64,000 bases of DNA. It comes from Phormidium sp. FACHB-1136. Its GTDB lineage: Bacteria; Cyanobacteriota; Cyanobacteriia; Phormidesmidales; Phormidesmidaceae. Where the stretch lies: positions 1 to 64,000 of the forward strand of contig NZ_JACJRS010000017.1 of assembly GCF_014697375.1 (NCBI RefSeq), given 5' to 3'. The notes beneath the pieces were generated by a model. That model was not told where the DNA came from, made no database searches, and saw only the letters and a program-made list of their open reading frames with translations. Positions 8,507 to 18,234 of this stretch are shown here, piece after piece. A program made the translations under genes and the position numbers. Positions within the stretch are counted from its first letter, which is position 1; every line of letters starts with the position of its first letter.

Positions 8507-11121
8507 GGCAACACCTCGGCAGAGGGTAAGGCAGGGTCAGACTTGGGGGCACGGTGGTTCAGTCTGGGCATTCGGTCATAGCCGCCGAGGCTGAAGATCC
8601 ACACCACCACCACGGCCCAATGCACCCACACCACCAGCCACAGGGAGCCTGTGATCCAATACAGTGCCGCCAGCAGCAACCCCAGCCAGCCCACCAGGGT
8701 GAGGAAACGACGGTCTTGTAGGGTTTCCTTGGCTCCTCGGTAGAGGGTTTTGCTTAGCCCGTAGTGATACAGCACAAACAGGATCACGCTCAGCACCGTC
8801 CACAGCAGCCAGCGCCACCCCGGCACCCCCTCCATGGGATGGGGCAGCAGCGCCACCCGGAAGATCAGTTCCTCCACCAGGCAGGGCACAAACCAGAGCT
8901 TTACCCCGGATAAGAGGGTATCGATGGGCGACTGCATGGCGTTTTTGCCCACCAGGAACCCCGTGCGAAGGCCAAAGGGCAGGGCCACCGCTCCGTATAG
9001 TCCAAGTCCTAATAGACTGAGCAAAATCGTCGCAGGCTGGGGCCAGGTGACAAAGGCATCGGCCAACCGCTGGGCTACCGTACCCACGACGGGAATGCCG
9101 CCCATCAGCCCTGTGGGGGGAATCGGTTCAATGCGGGGATCATCGCCGCCCGCCATGTTGGTTCGCAAAAACCAAAGCTGGCCCCCGTGGCGCAGGAAAA
9201 CCCGAGCCACCGCATCGTGCCCCCAGCGCGGCATCATCGACTGCCAACTCAGGGCACCGCTGAATAGGCCGCGATTGTTGGAGAACGCCCCTGTCGCATC
9301 AATCCCGGCCAGGGTGTCGGCGTTGCTTTGCCAGTCGGGCCGAATCACACCGTAGGGGGTGAGCAGGGCTTCCAGGTCTTCCCCCAAGGCCACGAATTCT
9401 AGGGCACGGCGGGCTTCGGGGCTGTCGGGATTTTGTCGCACCCACTCCACAATCTGCGGGTTTTGCTCAATCTGTCGCCGAATCTCCTGCATGGCGATAA
9501 ACAACGCCTGGTTAGAATCCTGAACGCAGGAGGTGGCAGGCGTCACCCCGGAAAATCCGGTGCCGTCCCCGGTGCGGTAGCGGGCCATCATCACCTGGGT
9601 TTGAATCAGCAATTCCCGAAACAGCGACACCGTCACATCGCCAAACTGAAAGGGCGTGATGAAGGAATCCAGCTTCACCACAATGTCGGACAGGGGACGC
9701 AGCCCCAGCCAGCCCCGCTGCATATCGCCCGTGTAATCGGCCCAGTCGTGGGTGCCGGAGACAATGCCGCCGCCGTTGTGGGCATAGACCTGCTGATACT
9801 GCACCGCAAACTGAAGCTCGTTGGTGATCGGCTCTCGCGTCACACGGGTTAAGCCGTAGGAAAAGTGACCTGTGACCGTGCCCAGGGGAGCAAATTCGCT
9901 ATTTTCGCCGCCAATACCGCCAAACAGATGAACGAGCAGGGCATAGTCCCCCTCCTGCCACTGGGCACGGGCCGCATCGGAACTGCCACCATTGGGGCTT
10001 ACCAACACCCGCTGAAGGGTACCCTTGCGTTGAGGGGTATCCCGCCAGTTACCCCGATTGATATACTTCAGCCCCGGATCGCGCCCAATCACCACCTGAT
10101 CGGGCTGAAGTTGAAACAGCGCCCTGGGTTTGAGGGACTGCACCGTAAACATCCCGGTCTCATCGCGGGAACCGTAGATATACCAGCCCTCCCGCCCAGC
10201 AGGGGAGTCCACCAGGTCACGAAGATTGGAGAAAAACCGCTCACTCCGGGCCATGGGCTGCTGGGGAATCCGCACCGTGCCGATGGGGCCAGTAAAATCC
10301 TGGGTCGCGGCATCATAGAACTGCACCCGGAAAAATTCCGTCGGGCAAGGGGCAGAGCCAGGGCATTCCGTCGGCAGCGGCGCATTCACCGACACATCCG
10401 GCTCCAGCAATTTCACCAGGCCATACTCGCGCCCGGTGATCTGCACAGGCTCTAGGGTCGTCCGCAAAACCACCTGATCATTTTCGATTCCCAGTTCTGG
10501 CTCCACCAGCCGCACGGTGACATCATCCTTGGGCCGTGCTCCGGCGAGGGACTGCATCGGCCCCACCTGCCGCCGCCCGTTCAGCCGAATCGGGACGATG
10601 TTGCCGTTTTCCCAAAACTGATTGGCCTGGGCCGTAAAGGTGATATCCGTCGTCACCGCTTGGATGTAGCGGCTGTTGTCCTCCCCCGGTCGCCAGGTCA
10701 GCTTCACCACCTGCCCCACCAAAGCCGGATCCGCCCCATGCCACACCTCAAACCAGGCCCAATCCCCCGGATCGGCGGCATACTCGTCTTCGCTGGGCAG
10801 GATCAGCCGCCCCAGCCAATCTCCATTAGGCCGCAGCAGGGGCGATGTGGGCAGGGGCGTAATCGGGTAACTCTCCACCCGGTTAAACGCCTGGGCCTGG
10901 GCCAGCTCGTAGTTCGACAGGGGCATCGGTCTTGGATTGAGGCCCCCAGAGGCGGAATTCTCCTGCCCCCAGGCCACCGACCCCAGCAGCACCAAACAGG
11001 CCACACTCAGCGCCAAGGCCAACCACCGCCGCCAACCCCTCAGCCGTGGCCCTATTGACCCTATCGACCGCCGCCAAGCCCCAGCAGAAGACCCAGGAAA
11101 CGAAACACTACGGTTAGCCAT
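8503..11121 (-). CDS. CPBP-family (CAAX-type) intramembrane protease with large N-terminal region
   Basis: An 872-residue cyanobacterial-type protein. A signal or anchor segment lies near residues 30-50 (LALALSVACLVLLGSVAWG), followed by about 620 residues of beta-rich, probably extracytoplasmic sequence. The C-terminal 200 residues hold several transmembrane helices and the CPBP glutamate motif CLVEELIFRV near residue 748, followed by FVLYHYGLSKTLYRG. The family cleaves or processes membrane substrates, but the substrate here is unknown. It is first in an operon with the acidic membrane protein. The role of the N-terminal region cannot be read from sequence. Confidence 0.8.
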   Translation of the reverse strand: MANRSVSFPGSSAGAWRRSIGSIGPRLRGWRRWLALALSVACLVLLGSVAWGQENSASGGLNPRPMPLSNYELAQAQAFNRVESYPITPLPTSPLLRPNGDWLGRLILPSEDEYAADPGDWAWFEVWHGADPALVGQVVKLTWRPGEDNSRYIQAVTTDITFTAQANQFWENGNIVPIRLNGRRQVGPMQSLAGARPKDDVTVRLVEPELGIENDQVVLRTTLEPVQITGREYGLVKLLEPDVSVNAPLPTECPGSAPCPTEFFRVQFYDAATQDFTGPIGTVRIPQQPMARSERFFSNLRDLVDSPAGREGWYIYGSRDETGMFTVQSLKPRALFQLQPDQVVIGRDPGLKYINRGNWRDTPQRKGTLQRVLVSPNGGSSDAARAQWQEGDYALLVHLFGGIGGENSEFAPLGTVTGHFSYGLTRVTREPITNELQFAVQYQQVYAHNGGGIVSGTHDWADYTGDMQRGWLGLRPLSDIVVKLDSFITPFQFGDVTVSLFRELLIQTQVMMARYRTGDGTGFSGVTPATSCVQDSNQALFIAMQEIRRQIEQNPQIVEWVRQNPDSPEARRALEFVALGEDLEALLTPYGVIRPDWQSNADTLAGIDATGAFSNNRGLFSGALSWQSMMPRWGHDAVARVFLRHGGQLWFLRTNMAGGDDPRIEPIPPTGLMGGIPVVGTVAQRLADAFVTWPQPATILLSLLGLGLYGAVALPFGLRTGFLVGKNAMQSPIDTLLSGVKLWFVPCLVEELIFRVALLPHPMEGVPGWRWLLWTVLSVILFVLYHYGLSKTLYRGAKETLQDRRFLTLVGWLGLLLAALYWITGSLWLVVWVHWAVVVVWIFSLGGYDRMPRLNHRAPKSDPALPSAEVLP

Positions 11122-11268
11122 CGACGACTCAGAGTTCAGAATGGCGCTATTTTAGGGGCAATTCATCCCCGATTGCGAATATCTTGACCTTCGTTTGTGT
11201 TTAGTCTTCCGTTGGCACCACCGCCGCCTTATCCAGTTGCCCCTGGGCCAGATCATTTTTGAGTGAGG

Positions 11269-11514
11269 TCAGGCAATTGGGTTAGATTTGGGCAATGGAT
11301 AGGATGCTTTGCAGGGTTGGCAGTGACCTGTTTTTTCGGTGAGCAGGATAAACTCGATGCGTTCCCGTTGCAGGGTGAGGCTGTCTTGGATGCGGAAAAT
11401 AAATTCGCCGTAGTCGGCTAGGTCGTCCAAATTCAGTAGGGTGAGGATGACTTCGGCAAAGAGCCACATCAGGCTACGGTTGAGTAGGGTTTGCATGACA
11501 TCCTCCAAATCCAT
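11269..11514 (-). CDS. Small hypothetical protein, possibly decaying
   Basis: From the ATG at 11514 the frame gives 81 residues (MDLEDVMQTLLNRSLMWLFA at the N terminus) with amphipathic, coding-like character. A GTG at 11616 would extend it. Just past its stop, another frame on the same strand reads about 23 coding-like residues ending VVPTED and a stop at 11201, so a single frameshift may have shortened the gene. I do not recognise the family and no ribosome binding site is convincing. Confidence 0.35.
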   Translation of the reverse strand: MDLEDVMQTLLNRSLMWLFAEVILTLLNLDDLADYGEFIFRIQDSLTLQRERIEFILLTEKTGHCQPCKASYPLPKSNPIA

Positions 11515-11885
11515 CTGGGCTAAGGCGGGGGCGGGCGGATTGGGAATGCCGTATCCGTTTTGCCGGATGACGATTGCGCTGGGGCAATGATTAAGAGCCC
11601 TGTAAATAATCTTCACTTATTGTAATGATAAGCAGCCGTCATCAGCTATGGGCAAAGGTACGGATGTCTAGGGCGAGTGGATCGGCTGTCCACCCTTTAT
11701 TACGGAAAATCACGGGGTAAATTCCAGGGCTCTATCGTGGGAAGGCGGATCGTGGGAAGGCGGGGCGATTGTCGAGGTGTTGCGGAGTCCTGGAATCTCG
11801 GTAAACCCTGGAATCTCTTTGGATGTACCGCCGCGTTGCCCCTTAAAATAAGGGTTTGTCCCTTGTTGAGAGTGCAGGTATTCCC

Positions 11886-13328
11886 ATGACTGTCCGTGTT
11901 CGCATTGCCCCCAGCCCCACCGGGAATCTGCACATTGGTACCGCCCGCACCGCTGTGTTTAACTGGCTGTTTGCCCGCCACGAGGGGGGGCAGTTCATCC
12001 TGCGGGTGGAAGACACCGACGAGGAGCGCTCGAAGCCCGAATTTACCGAAAATATTCTGGCGGGGCTGCGCTGGCTGGGCATGGAATGGGATGAGGGGCC
12101 ATTTTTCCAGTCTCAGCGGTTGGATCTCTATGGACAGACGATTCAAACCCTGCTCGACAAGGGCTTAGCCTATCGTGCCTACGACACCCCCGAAGAACTA
12201 GATGCCATGCGGGAGGCCCAAAAGGCCAAGGGACAAGCCCCCCGCTACGACAACCGCCACCGGGATTTGACCCCAGAACAACAGGCGGCCTTTGAGGCGG
12301 AAGGGCGTCCGGCGGTGATTCGCTTCAAAATTGACGACAGCCGCACGATAACCTGGAACGACCTAGTGCGTGGCCCCGTCACCTGGCAAGCCAGCGACCT
12401 GGGTGGCGATATGGTAGTGGCGCGGGCCGCTTCGGCAGCGACCATCGGCCAGCCCTTGTATAACCTGGCGGTGGTGGTGGATGACATCGACATGGCCATC
12501 ACCCACGTCATCCGAGGGGAAGACCACATTGCCAATACGGCGAAGCAAATTCTGCTCTACGAAGCCCTGGGCGCTGCGGTGCCTGCCTTTGCCCACACGC
12601 CGTTGATTTTGAACCAAACCGGGCAAAAGCTCTCCAAACGGGATGGCGTAACGTCCATTTCCGACTTCCAAAAAATGGGCTTTGTGGCCCCCGCTTTGGC
12701 CAACTATATGACTCTGCTGGGCTGGTCGGCCCCCGATGCCAACGAGCGCTTTACCCTGGCAGATGCGGCCAAGTTATTCAGCTTTGATCGGGTCAACAAA
12801 GCCGGGGCTAAGTTCGACTGGGACAAACTGGACTGGCTGAACAGCCAATACCTGCACGATATGCAGCCTGCCGCCCTGCTGGAGTTGGTGTTGCCCTATT
12901 TCCAGGAAGCCGGATATACGGTGGATGGTTCGACGGATCGGGACTGGCTGCTGTTGCTGATGGCGCTGATTGGCCCCAGTCTGACGCGGTTGACCGATGC
13001 CGTGGATCAAAGCCGCTTCTTCTTTACCGAAACTCTGCCCTTTGCCGATGACGCTAAGACCCAATTGCAACTAGAGGGCGTAGCAGCGGTAATTCAGGGT
13101 ATTTTGGACGGGTTGACGAGCCAAAACCCCGCCAGCCTGGATGACCTGAAGACCCTGGTTAACGATGTGACCAAGGCCCAGGGCGTCAAAAAAGGCTTGG
13201 TGATGAAGTCCCTGCGGGCGGCGTTGATGGGGGCACTGCAAGGCCCGGATTTGATGGAATCCTGGGCGATTTTGCGCCAGCGTGGGTTTGACGTGGCTCG
13301 GCTGAAGGAAGCCTTGGCCTTGGTGTAG
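11886..13328 (+). CDS. gltX: Glutamyl-tRNA synthetase
   Basis: Charges tRNA-Glu, and in cyanobacteria the Glu-tRNA also feeds tetrapyrrole synthesis and the amidotransferase route. The 480-residue product has the class I signature HIGTA near residue 16 in [20 protein letters not shown] and the KLSKR loop (GQKLSKRDG) near residue 250. Length is normal for a discriminating-size bacterial GluRS. I place the start at the ATG at 11886 ([13 protein letters not shown]), since the ten upstream residues are not family-like. It is a single gene with a palindromic repeat downstream. Confidence 0.96.
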   Translation: MTVRVRIAPSPTGNLHIGTARTAVFNWLFARHEGGQFILRVEDTDEERSKPEFTENILAGLRWLGMEWDEGPFFQSQRLDLYGQTIQTLLDKGLAYRAYDTPEELDAMREAQKAKGQAPRYDNRHRDLTPEQQAAFEAEGRPAVIRFKIDDSRTITWNDLVRGPVTWQASDLGGDMVVARAASAATIGQPLYNLAVVVDDIDMAITHVIRGEDHIANTAKQILLYEALGAAVPAFAHTPLILNQTGQKLSKRDGVTSISDFQKMGFVAPALANYMTLLGWSAPDANERFTLADAAKLFSFDRVNKAGAKFDWDKLDWLNSQYLHDMQPAALLELVLPYFQEAGYTVDGSTDRDWLLLLMALIGPSLTRLTDAVDQSRFFFTETLPFADDAKTQLQLEGVAAVIQGILDGLTSQNPASLDDLKTLVNDVTKAQGVKKGLVMKSLRAALMGALQGPDLMESWAILRQRGFDVARLKEALALV

Positions 13329-13415
13329 GGCTAAAGGGGGCTGGATGGGAGGATGGCTGTACGCGGTGTTCCTACGGTTGATCCCACATTCGGCTGGTGT
13401 GCCCCCGGTATCAGC

Positions 13416-13434
13416 GGGTGAGGATTCCTCACCC
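13416..13434. repeat. Dispersed palindrome (GGGTGAGG-ATT-CCTCACCC)
   Basis: An 8-bp stem with a 3-nt loop, followed by CCTACGG. On the reverse strand it reads GTAGGGGTGAGGAATCCTCACCC, clearly related to copies at 37116-37139 and 61911-61933. It lies between the converging gltX and the acidic-protein gene, where it could serve as a terminator. Confidence 0.6.
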
Positions 13435-13451
13435 CTACGGGCAACAGGCAG

Positions 13452-13793
13452 CTAGGAGGGTTCTTCGGGGAAGAAGAAATCGGTGGATTCTTCGTCCTCT
13501 TCGGCAGCGGTGTAGCTGCGGTAGTACTCTTCTAGCTCGGCGGCGCTGATGGAGCGTTCGGAGGGGTTCTCGAAGAAGGCTTTGACCTTGAGGTAGCGGC
13601 GCAGACCTTCGGCCCCAGCATCGTGTTGGGTGGCCGCTTTGAAATCCTCTGGGAAGGTGTCGCTGATGTGGAGCCAGGCTTCTTCCAGGATGTCTTCCAC
13701 ATCTTCGTTGGGCGCACTTTCAATGAGCGCTTCCAGCCCGTCGAGGATATCGATCACCTTGAGGATTTCTGGCAGTTGTTCCGAATCAGACAT
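13452..13793 (-). CDS. Small acidic hypothetical protein
   Basis: A 113-residue protein starting MSDSEQLPEILKVIDILDGL. It is rich in Asp and Glu, apparently all-helical, and ends with an acidic and aromatic tail (FFFPEEPS). No signal peptide or membrane segment is seen. I placed the start at the ATG at 13793 because longer in-frame extensions upstream are low in protein character and overlap the divergent gene. I believe it belongs to a conserved cyanobacterial family of unknown function but cannot name it. Confidence 0.7.
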   Translation of the reverse strand: MSDSEQLPEILKVIDILDGLEALIESAPNEDVEDILEEAWLHISDTFPEDFKAATQHDAGAEGLRRYLKVKAFFENPSERSISAAELEEYYRSYTAAEEDEESTDFFFPEEPS

Positions 13794-14073
13794 GGAGCTG
13801 CGTGCAGATAAGGGTGAAGGAACCGTAGGAGTTGACCATATTAGGAGAATTCTAGAGGAGGATGGGTCAGATTGATCGGTCGTTCTGGCGGATCGATGGT
13901 TCTGGGGCGGTGGGTGGCCCGGAAGGATGGCCCGAAAACTCCGAGGATCAGGCGACGAAAAATCCGGTTCACTTCTGGCGATTGCTTCTAAAATGTGGCA
14001 TTGCTGGGTGGCCCCTGATGGTCGTCGGCAATGGCGTCTCACTGTGTTCTCTTGGTTTGGGTGGGTTGAATCC

Positions 14074-15894
14074 ATGGCGTCTACATCAACGCGGGTACGA
14101 TCAGCGGTTCGGGTACGGCCCAAGCAGGACAATGACTCTGGTGTGCAGTTGCGTCCGTTGGGTTGGCTGTGGCCCACGCTATGGATGGTGTTGCTGGCGG
14201 GGTCTGGGCTGTTTTGTGGCTGGGCCTTGCTGTGGCTAACCCGCATTCCCCCCCTGCCCGACTGCGACAACATTACCCCCTTCCATTCCTCCAGCGATAT
14301 GCTGTACTGCGCCAAGGCTCAGGCTCGCACGGGGGAACCCAACAACCTCACCCAGGCGGTGTTGTTGACCGTCAACTGGCCCGCCACCGACGCCAATTAT
14401 GAGGACGCCCAGGCGATCCTGAAGGACGCCTCGGAGCAAATTCTGGTGCTGTCTAACCGCTGGGCCCAGGCAGGGCGGCTAGAGGATGCCGTTAAATTGG
14501 CGGGCACCATTCCCCTGAATACGCCCCTGCGGTCTTCGGCCCAGGCGGTGATTTTTGAATGGCGGCAGGCGTGGGAACAAGGCCAAGCCCTAGAAGCCCA
14601 GATCGAAGCGGCCCTCGCGGCCCAGGACTGGGAACAGGCTAAGGGGCACCTCAATGCCTTTAAGGATCTTCAGGGCAGCTATTGGAACACCACGAGACAT
14701 AACCATTGGCACCACCAAACCCAGCTCGAACAGCAAGCCTGGGATCAACTATTGCAGGCACGGGCCAAGGCGGCCTCCAGCACTCCGGTGGATCTCCAAG
14801 CGGCCATTGCGCTGGCCCGTGAGATTAACCTCAGCAGTCAGGTGTGGATCAAGGCCGAAACGGAGGTAGACCAGTGGGGTCAGCAGTTACTCGCGGCAGG
14901 GCTAACGGAATGGAACAACGGCAACCAGGACGCCGCCCTCGCCCTCGCTAGCCAGGTGCCCCCCAGCCCCGATCTCGACCCAGCGGCGGCGGATCTGCTG
15001 CGGTTGGCCCAGGCCCAGCGCCTCGTGGCCCACAGCGGAGCCAATACCCCCGGCGCTGAACCCCACTACGGCCATGTGCTCAACCTCATGGAAGCCATCG
15101 CTGCCGTGCAGCAAATTCCCGCTGATAGCGCCTTTGCCGCCACCAGCCAGCCCAACCTCGACACCTGGCAGGCCCAACTTGAGGACTTGCAGCGGCTCAA
15201 ATTTAGCGCCATGGTGGCCAAACTGGGACGCAAGGTCACCTACCAATGGGCGGAGGCCCAAGCCCTTCAGGTGGAGGTGGATCGGCCCCGTCGCATTCAA
15301 GGCCAAACCCTCATTGCCAACTGGCGAGCGAATATTCAACGCATTGAGGATCGGCCCACCCTCATCCAAGCCCGTACCCTGGCCCAGCCGGGAACGATTC
15401 CGGCCCTGCGATTGGCGATGGATAAGGCTAGTCAGGTGGAACTTGGTCGAGCGCTGCGGGGCGAAGCCCAAACCCTAATCGCCGCTTGGCAGGACGAAAT
15501 TCAGGTGATTGAGGATCGGCCTATGCTAGATGCGGCGGTGGCCCTGGCGAATCAGGGTAAGCTGAAGGAGGCTATCCAAGAGGCCCGGAAAATCCAGACT
15601 AACCGCGCCCTCCATGATCGTGCCCAAACCCTCATCCAAGACTGGACCACCGAGATTCAGGTCGCTGAAGATCGGCCCATTCTAGATCGGGCCAAGAATT
15701 TGGCCTATGCCGGAAGCCTAACAGCAGCCATCAACCTGGCCTCCCAAATTGCCCCAGGCCGTGCCCTTCACCCCGAAGCCCGCAGCGCCATTGCCCGATG
15801 GCAATCCGAACGAGCCTACATTTGGTCAATTTGGGAAGCTGAAGGCCGCCGCACCCCTGCCGAAGCCAACCCCGATAGTTCCGAATCAGAATGA
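14074..15894 (+). CDS. Membrane-anchored repeat protein, partner of receiver-DUF3685 protein
   Basis: A 606-residue protein of unknown function. An N-terminal basic segment precedes one transmembrane helix (about residues 31-53, LWPTLWMVLLAGSGLFCGWA), which leaves a large helical domain probably outside the cytoplasm. The C-terminal third contains three repeats of about 60 residues built on IEDRPxLxxAxxLA, then AI..A..I...RAL..EAQTLI..W..EIQ. The start at 14074 (MASTSTRVRS) is chosen because upstream in-frame sequence is less protein-like, although the frame opens from 13927. Its stop overlaps the ATG of the next gene by four bases, so the pair is an operon. Confidence 0.75.
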   Translation: MASTSTRVRSAVRVRPKQDNDSGVQLRPLGWLWPTLWMVLLAGSGLFCGWALLWLTRIPPLPDCDNITPFHSSSDMLYCAKAQARTGEPNNLTQAVLLTVNWPATDANYEDAQAILKDASEQILVLSNRWAQAGRLEDAVKLAGTIPLNTPLRSSAQAVIFEWRQAWEQGQALEAQIEAALAAQDWEQAKGHLNAFKDLQGSYWNTTRHNHWHHQTQLEQQAWDQLLQARAKAASSTPVDLQAAIALAREINLSSQVWIKAETEVDQWGQQLLAAGLTEWNNGNQDAALALASQVPPSPDLDPAAADLLRLAQAQRLVAHSGANTPGAEPHYGHVLNLMEAIAAVQQIPADSAFAATSQPNLDTWQAQLEDLQRLKFSAMVAKLGRKVTYQWAEAQALQVEVDRPRRIQGQTLIANWRANIQRIEDRPTLIQARTLAQPGTIPALRLAMDKASQVELGRALRGEAQTLIAAWQDEIQVIEDRPMLDAAVALANQGKLKEAIQEARKIQTNRALHDRAQTLIQDWTTEIQVAEDRPILDRAKNLAYAGSLTAAINLASQIAPGRALHPEARSAIARWQSERAYIWSIWEAEGRRTPAEANPDSSESE

Positions 15895-17867
15895 TCGATT
15901 CCCCCCTGCGCCTCATGCTCGTTGACGAGGATCCCGTCTTTCGGATGGGGCTGCGGATTTGGCTAGAGCAAACCGCCGGATATCGGGTGGTGGCGGAGGC
16001 CAGCCAGCCGGGGGATGCCCTGGCCATTTTAGCCCGCCGTTTGGGCCAGACCTGGTCAGAAACCGACGACAATCAGCCCCCCAACCTAGCCCCCGATCTC
16101 AACCCCAACCCCGATCTCGCCATCGATTTGGTCATCCTCGACCTGGGCCTAGGAATGGGATCTCCGGGACAAATTCCCGGCCTACAACTCTGTGGCGACA
16201 TCAAAACCCGCTACCCTAGCCTGCCGGTGCTGGTGCTCAGCGCCCAGGGCGAACCTGTGCTTGCCGCCGCCGCTCAGCAATTGGGGGCCGATGGCTTTGG
16301 CCTTCGCAGTATGCCCGTCCAGGAGTTGAGCGACTGGATTGCCCATCTCACCAGACGCCGTTCTCCCCAATCGCCCGGTTCCCTTTCCCCCATCAAACCC
16401 AGCCCCACTGTGCCTGATTTCGGCCAGCCCCCTCGGATGGTGGAATGCGTCGGGGCTGAACGGGATCCCAGCCCTACGGGGTCTCCCATGGATGCGGGAT
16501 CACCTCGTCCATGGGCGGCTCTGCGGCGAGGGATGCGGATTTCGGCCCTTCAACAAATTGAGGCCATGATGGCCGCTATCGAAGCCGATCAACGGCGGGG
16601 GCGGCCTGACCTATGGACAGAGGCGGTGATGGCCGGACGCTACCGAGAACTGAGGGCCGCTCGCTGGCTGATGACCCAACTTCTGGCTACCCCCCGTTTG
16701 GATCCATCACCCCAGGCCAGAACCCCCAATGCCGACCGCTGGGATACCTGGAACGGAGAACGGTGGGAGATCGCTCAACCTGGCGCTGGTCGTTCCCGTC
16801 CCTCCCAGGCCACGGGTGACCCTCCCCCGCCCCGCCGTTCCGGTGCCCTCGTATCCGAACCTGCCAACCCTAGCGACCTGGTGCGGGGTGATCTGCCGAC
16901 CCTGGTCTTTGAGCAGGTTTTTCGCACCTTTCAAGGCTGCTTGGACAATACCAGCAAAATTCCTCAAGAAACGGATATTTTGCGAGAAGACAAAAAGCGG
17001 GAACTGCTTTACCTCACCCTGCGCAAGTTTGAGGATGCCGTGGAAGCCATGGGCCAAGCTAACCTACCCCCCGGACAACTGGCGGAGCAAAGCTCTCTCC
17101 TGTTGCGGGATGTGTGGGCGGCTACCCTCACCGATTTCTTTGGCCGCTACTACACGCTCCAAGTCATCAACCTGGAGCAGCCCGTGGTGCCGACCCTGAT
17201 GGCCGAGGCCGAGGTGGTGCAGCGGTCGATCCTCAGCCACATTCCCCTAGTGCCGGATCTGTTGGGTCATCTGGTGTTTCAAGATGCCCTGATGATCGAC
17301 GGCATCCCCTACCTGGCCACCACGCCCCAAGCCCTCGGCCATAGCCAGCGCTTGCTAGAAAACCTGCTGCTTCAAGTCGCCAACGGCGTCATTCAACCCC
17401 TGCTGAATTGTTTCGCCGATGTGGAACTGCTGAAGAAAACCCTCTACCAGCGCCGCCTCATGTCCAGCCGCGACATCGAGCGCTTCCGCAACGATCTGTC
17501 CTGGCGCTACCGTTGGGATGGCCTGATTAACGACCCCAAGGCGATTTTTGAAAGCCAGTATCGCCTGTGGCACTTCACAGAGCGAGGCATTCAAACTCAG
17601 ATGATCTACGCCCCCCGCCGGGATGAACTCGATAGCCTGTCGGGGCTGCAACGCCTCGTCACCCTCACCATCGAAGCCCGCGATGCCGTGGCCCCCCGCT
17701 TCCGCTCTGCCATTTCCTTTGTGGGCAGCGGCGTGGTCTATGTGTTGACCGACGTGATTGGGCGCGGCATTGGACTCATTGGCAAAGGGGTTTTGCGGGG
17801 AGTGGGCAATGCATGGCGCGATCCCCGCAGTTCTAGCTATCGCCCCCCAGGCAATGATCCAGAGTAG
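15891..17867 (+). CDS. Response-regulator-like receiver fused to DUF3685
   Basis: A 658-residue cyanobacterial protein. Residues about 1-160 are a CheY-like receiver with the acidic pocket in LMLVDEDPVF and an Asp in LVILDLGLG, interrupted by an Asn/Pro/Asp-rich loop. The conserved lysine position appears as Arg in GFGLRSMPVQEL, so phosphoryl signalling may be altered. A low-complexity Pro/Arg-rich linker follows, then a DUF3685 region (about 330-640). That region contains GRYYTLQVINLEQP and ends in glycine-rich helices. The function of DUF3685 is unknown. It is translationally coupled to the upstream membrane protein, which suggests they act together. Confidence 0.8.
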   Translation: MIDSPLRLMLVDEDPVFRMGLRIWLEQTAGYRVVAEASQPGDALAILARRLGQTWSETDDNQPPNLAPDLNPNPDLAIDLVILDLGLGMGSPGQIPGLQLCGDIKTRYPSLPVLVLSAQGEPVLAAAAQQLGADGFGLRSMPVQELSDWIAHLTRRRSPQSPGSLSPIKPSPTVPDFGQPPRMVECVGAERDPSPTGSPMDAGSPRPWAALRRGMRISALQQIEAMMAAIEADQRRGRPDLWTEAVMAGRYRELRAARWLMTQLLATPRLDPSPQARTPNADRWDTWNGERWEIAQPGAGRSRPSQATGDPPPPRRSGALVSEPANPSDLVRGDLPTLVFEQVFRTFQGCLDNTSKIPQETDILREDKKRELLYLTLRKFEDAVEAMGQANLPPGQLAEQSSLLLRDVWAATLTDFFGRYYTLQVINLEQPVVPTLMAEAEVVQRSILSHIPLVPDLLGHLVFQDALMIDGIPYLATTPQALGHSQRLLENLLLQVANGVIQPLLNCFADVELLKKTLYQRRLMSSRDIERFRNDLSWRYRWDGLINDPKAIFESQYRLWHFTERGIQTQMIYAPRRDELDSLSGLQRLVTLTIEARDAVAPRFRSAISFVGSGVVYVLTDVIGRGIGLIGKGVLRGVGNAWRDPRSSSYRPPGNDPE

Positions 17868-17872
17868 CGGGT

Positions 17873-18030
17873 CTAGGCCGATAGGCGGTGGATAGGGACA
17901 ACGGGGGGGGCGGCGTAGGTGGGCAATTCTGCGGGAACGAGAACGGGATCGGGGAGATAGATTTCGATGGGCTGGGGCAACCGTTCCAGCGGGTTGATGA
18001 AAATAACTATCCCTTTGCCATTGCTCTTGG
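17873..18030 (-). pseudogene. Possible gene remnant next to a repeat insertion
   Basis: On the reverse strand a coding-like frame reads about 50 residues ending LPTYAAPPVVPIHRLSA and a TAG at 17873-17875, only five bases from the stop of the DUF3685 gene. Upstream it runs straight into the palindromic repeat at 18031-18119 with no start codon. It could be the tail of a gene truncated by the repeat, or chance. The gene-free stretch 17868-18234 contains this and the repeat only. Confidence 0.25.
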
Positions 18031-18119
18031 CCCTCACCCCTGCCCCTCTCCCTCAGGGAGAGGGGTTCTGAATCTGGCTCCCCTTCTCCCTCAGGGAGAA
18101 GGGGTTGGGGGATGAGGGC
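18031..18119. repeat. Dispersed G/C-rich palindromic repeat, two-hairpin form
   Basis: CCCTCACCCC is followed by CCCCTCTCCC-TCA-GGGAGAGGGG, a spacer, then CCCCTTCTCCC-TCA-GGGAGAAGGGG and finally GGATGAGGG. The outer ends are also complementary. The same type appears at 41289-41334 and 49573-49666. Such repeats are spread widely in filamentous cyanobacteria; the mechanism of spread is not visible here. Confidence 0.7.
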
Positions 18120-18234
18120 CAAGACTGGACGCTTTATTCATTGGATTACTCTAATACATATGAGTACATATGAGTTACTTGCTAATGTGAGATGCCCCCG
18201 ATCTATTTCTGTCTCACTGTGTTGTTTTCGGGGG

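Noticed and set aside
13794-14315. Upstream extension of the acidic protein gene
   Set aside because: It overlaps the divergent membrane protein gene and lacks protein character; the ATG at 13793 gives a compact protein.
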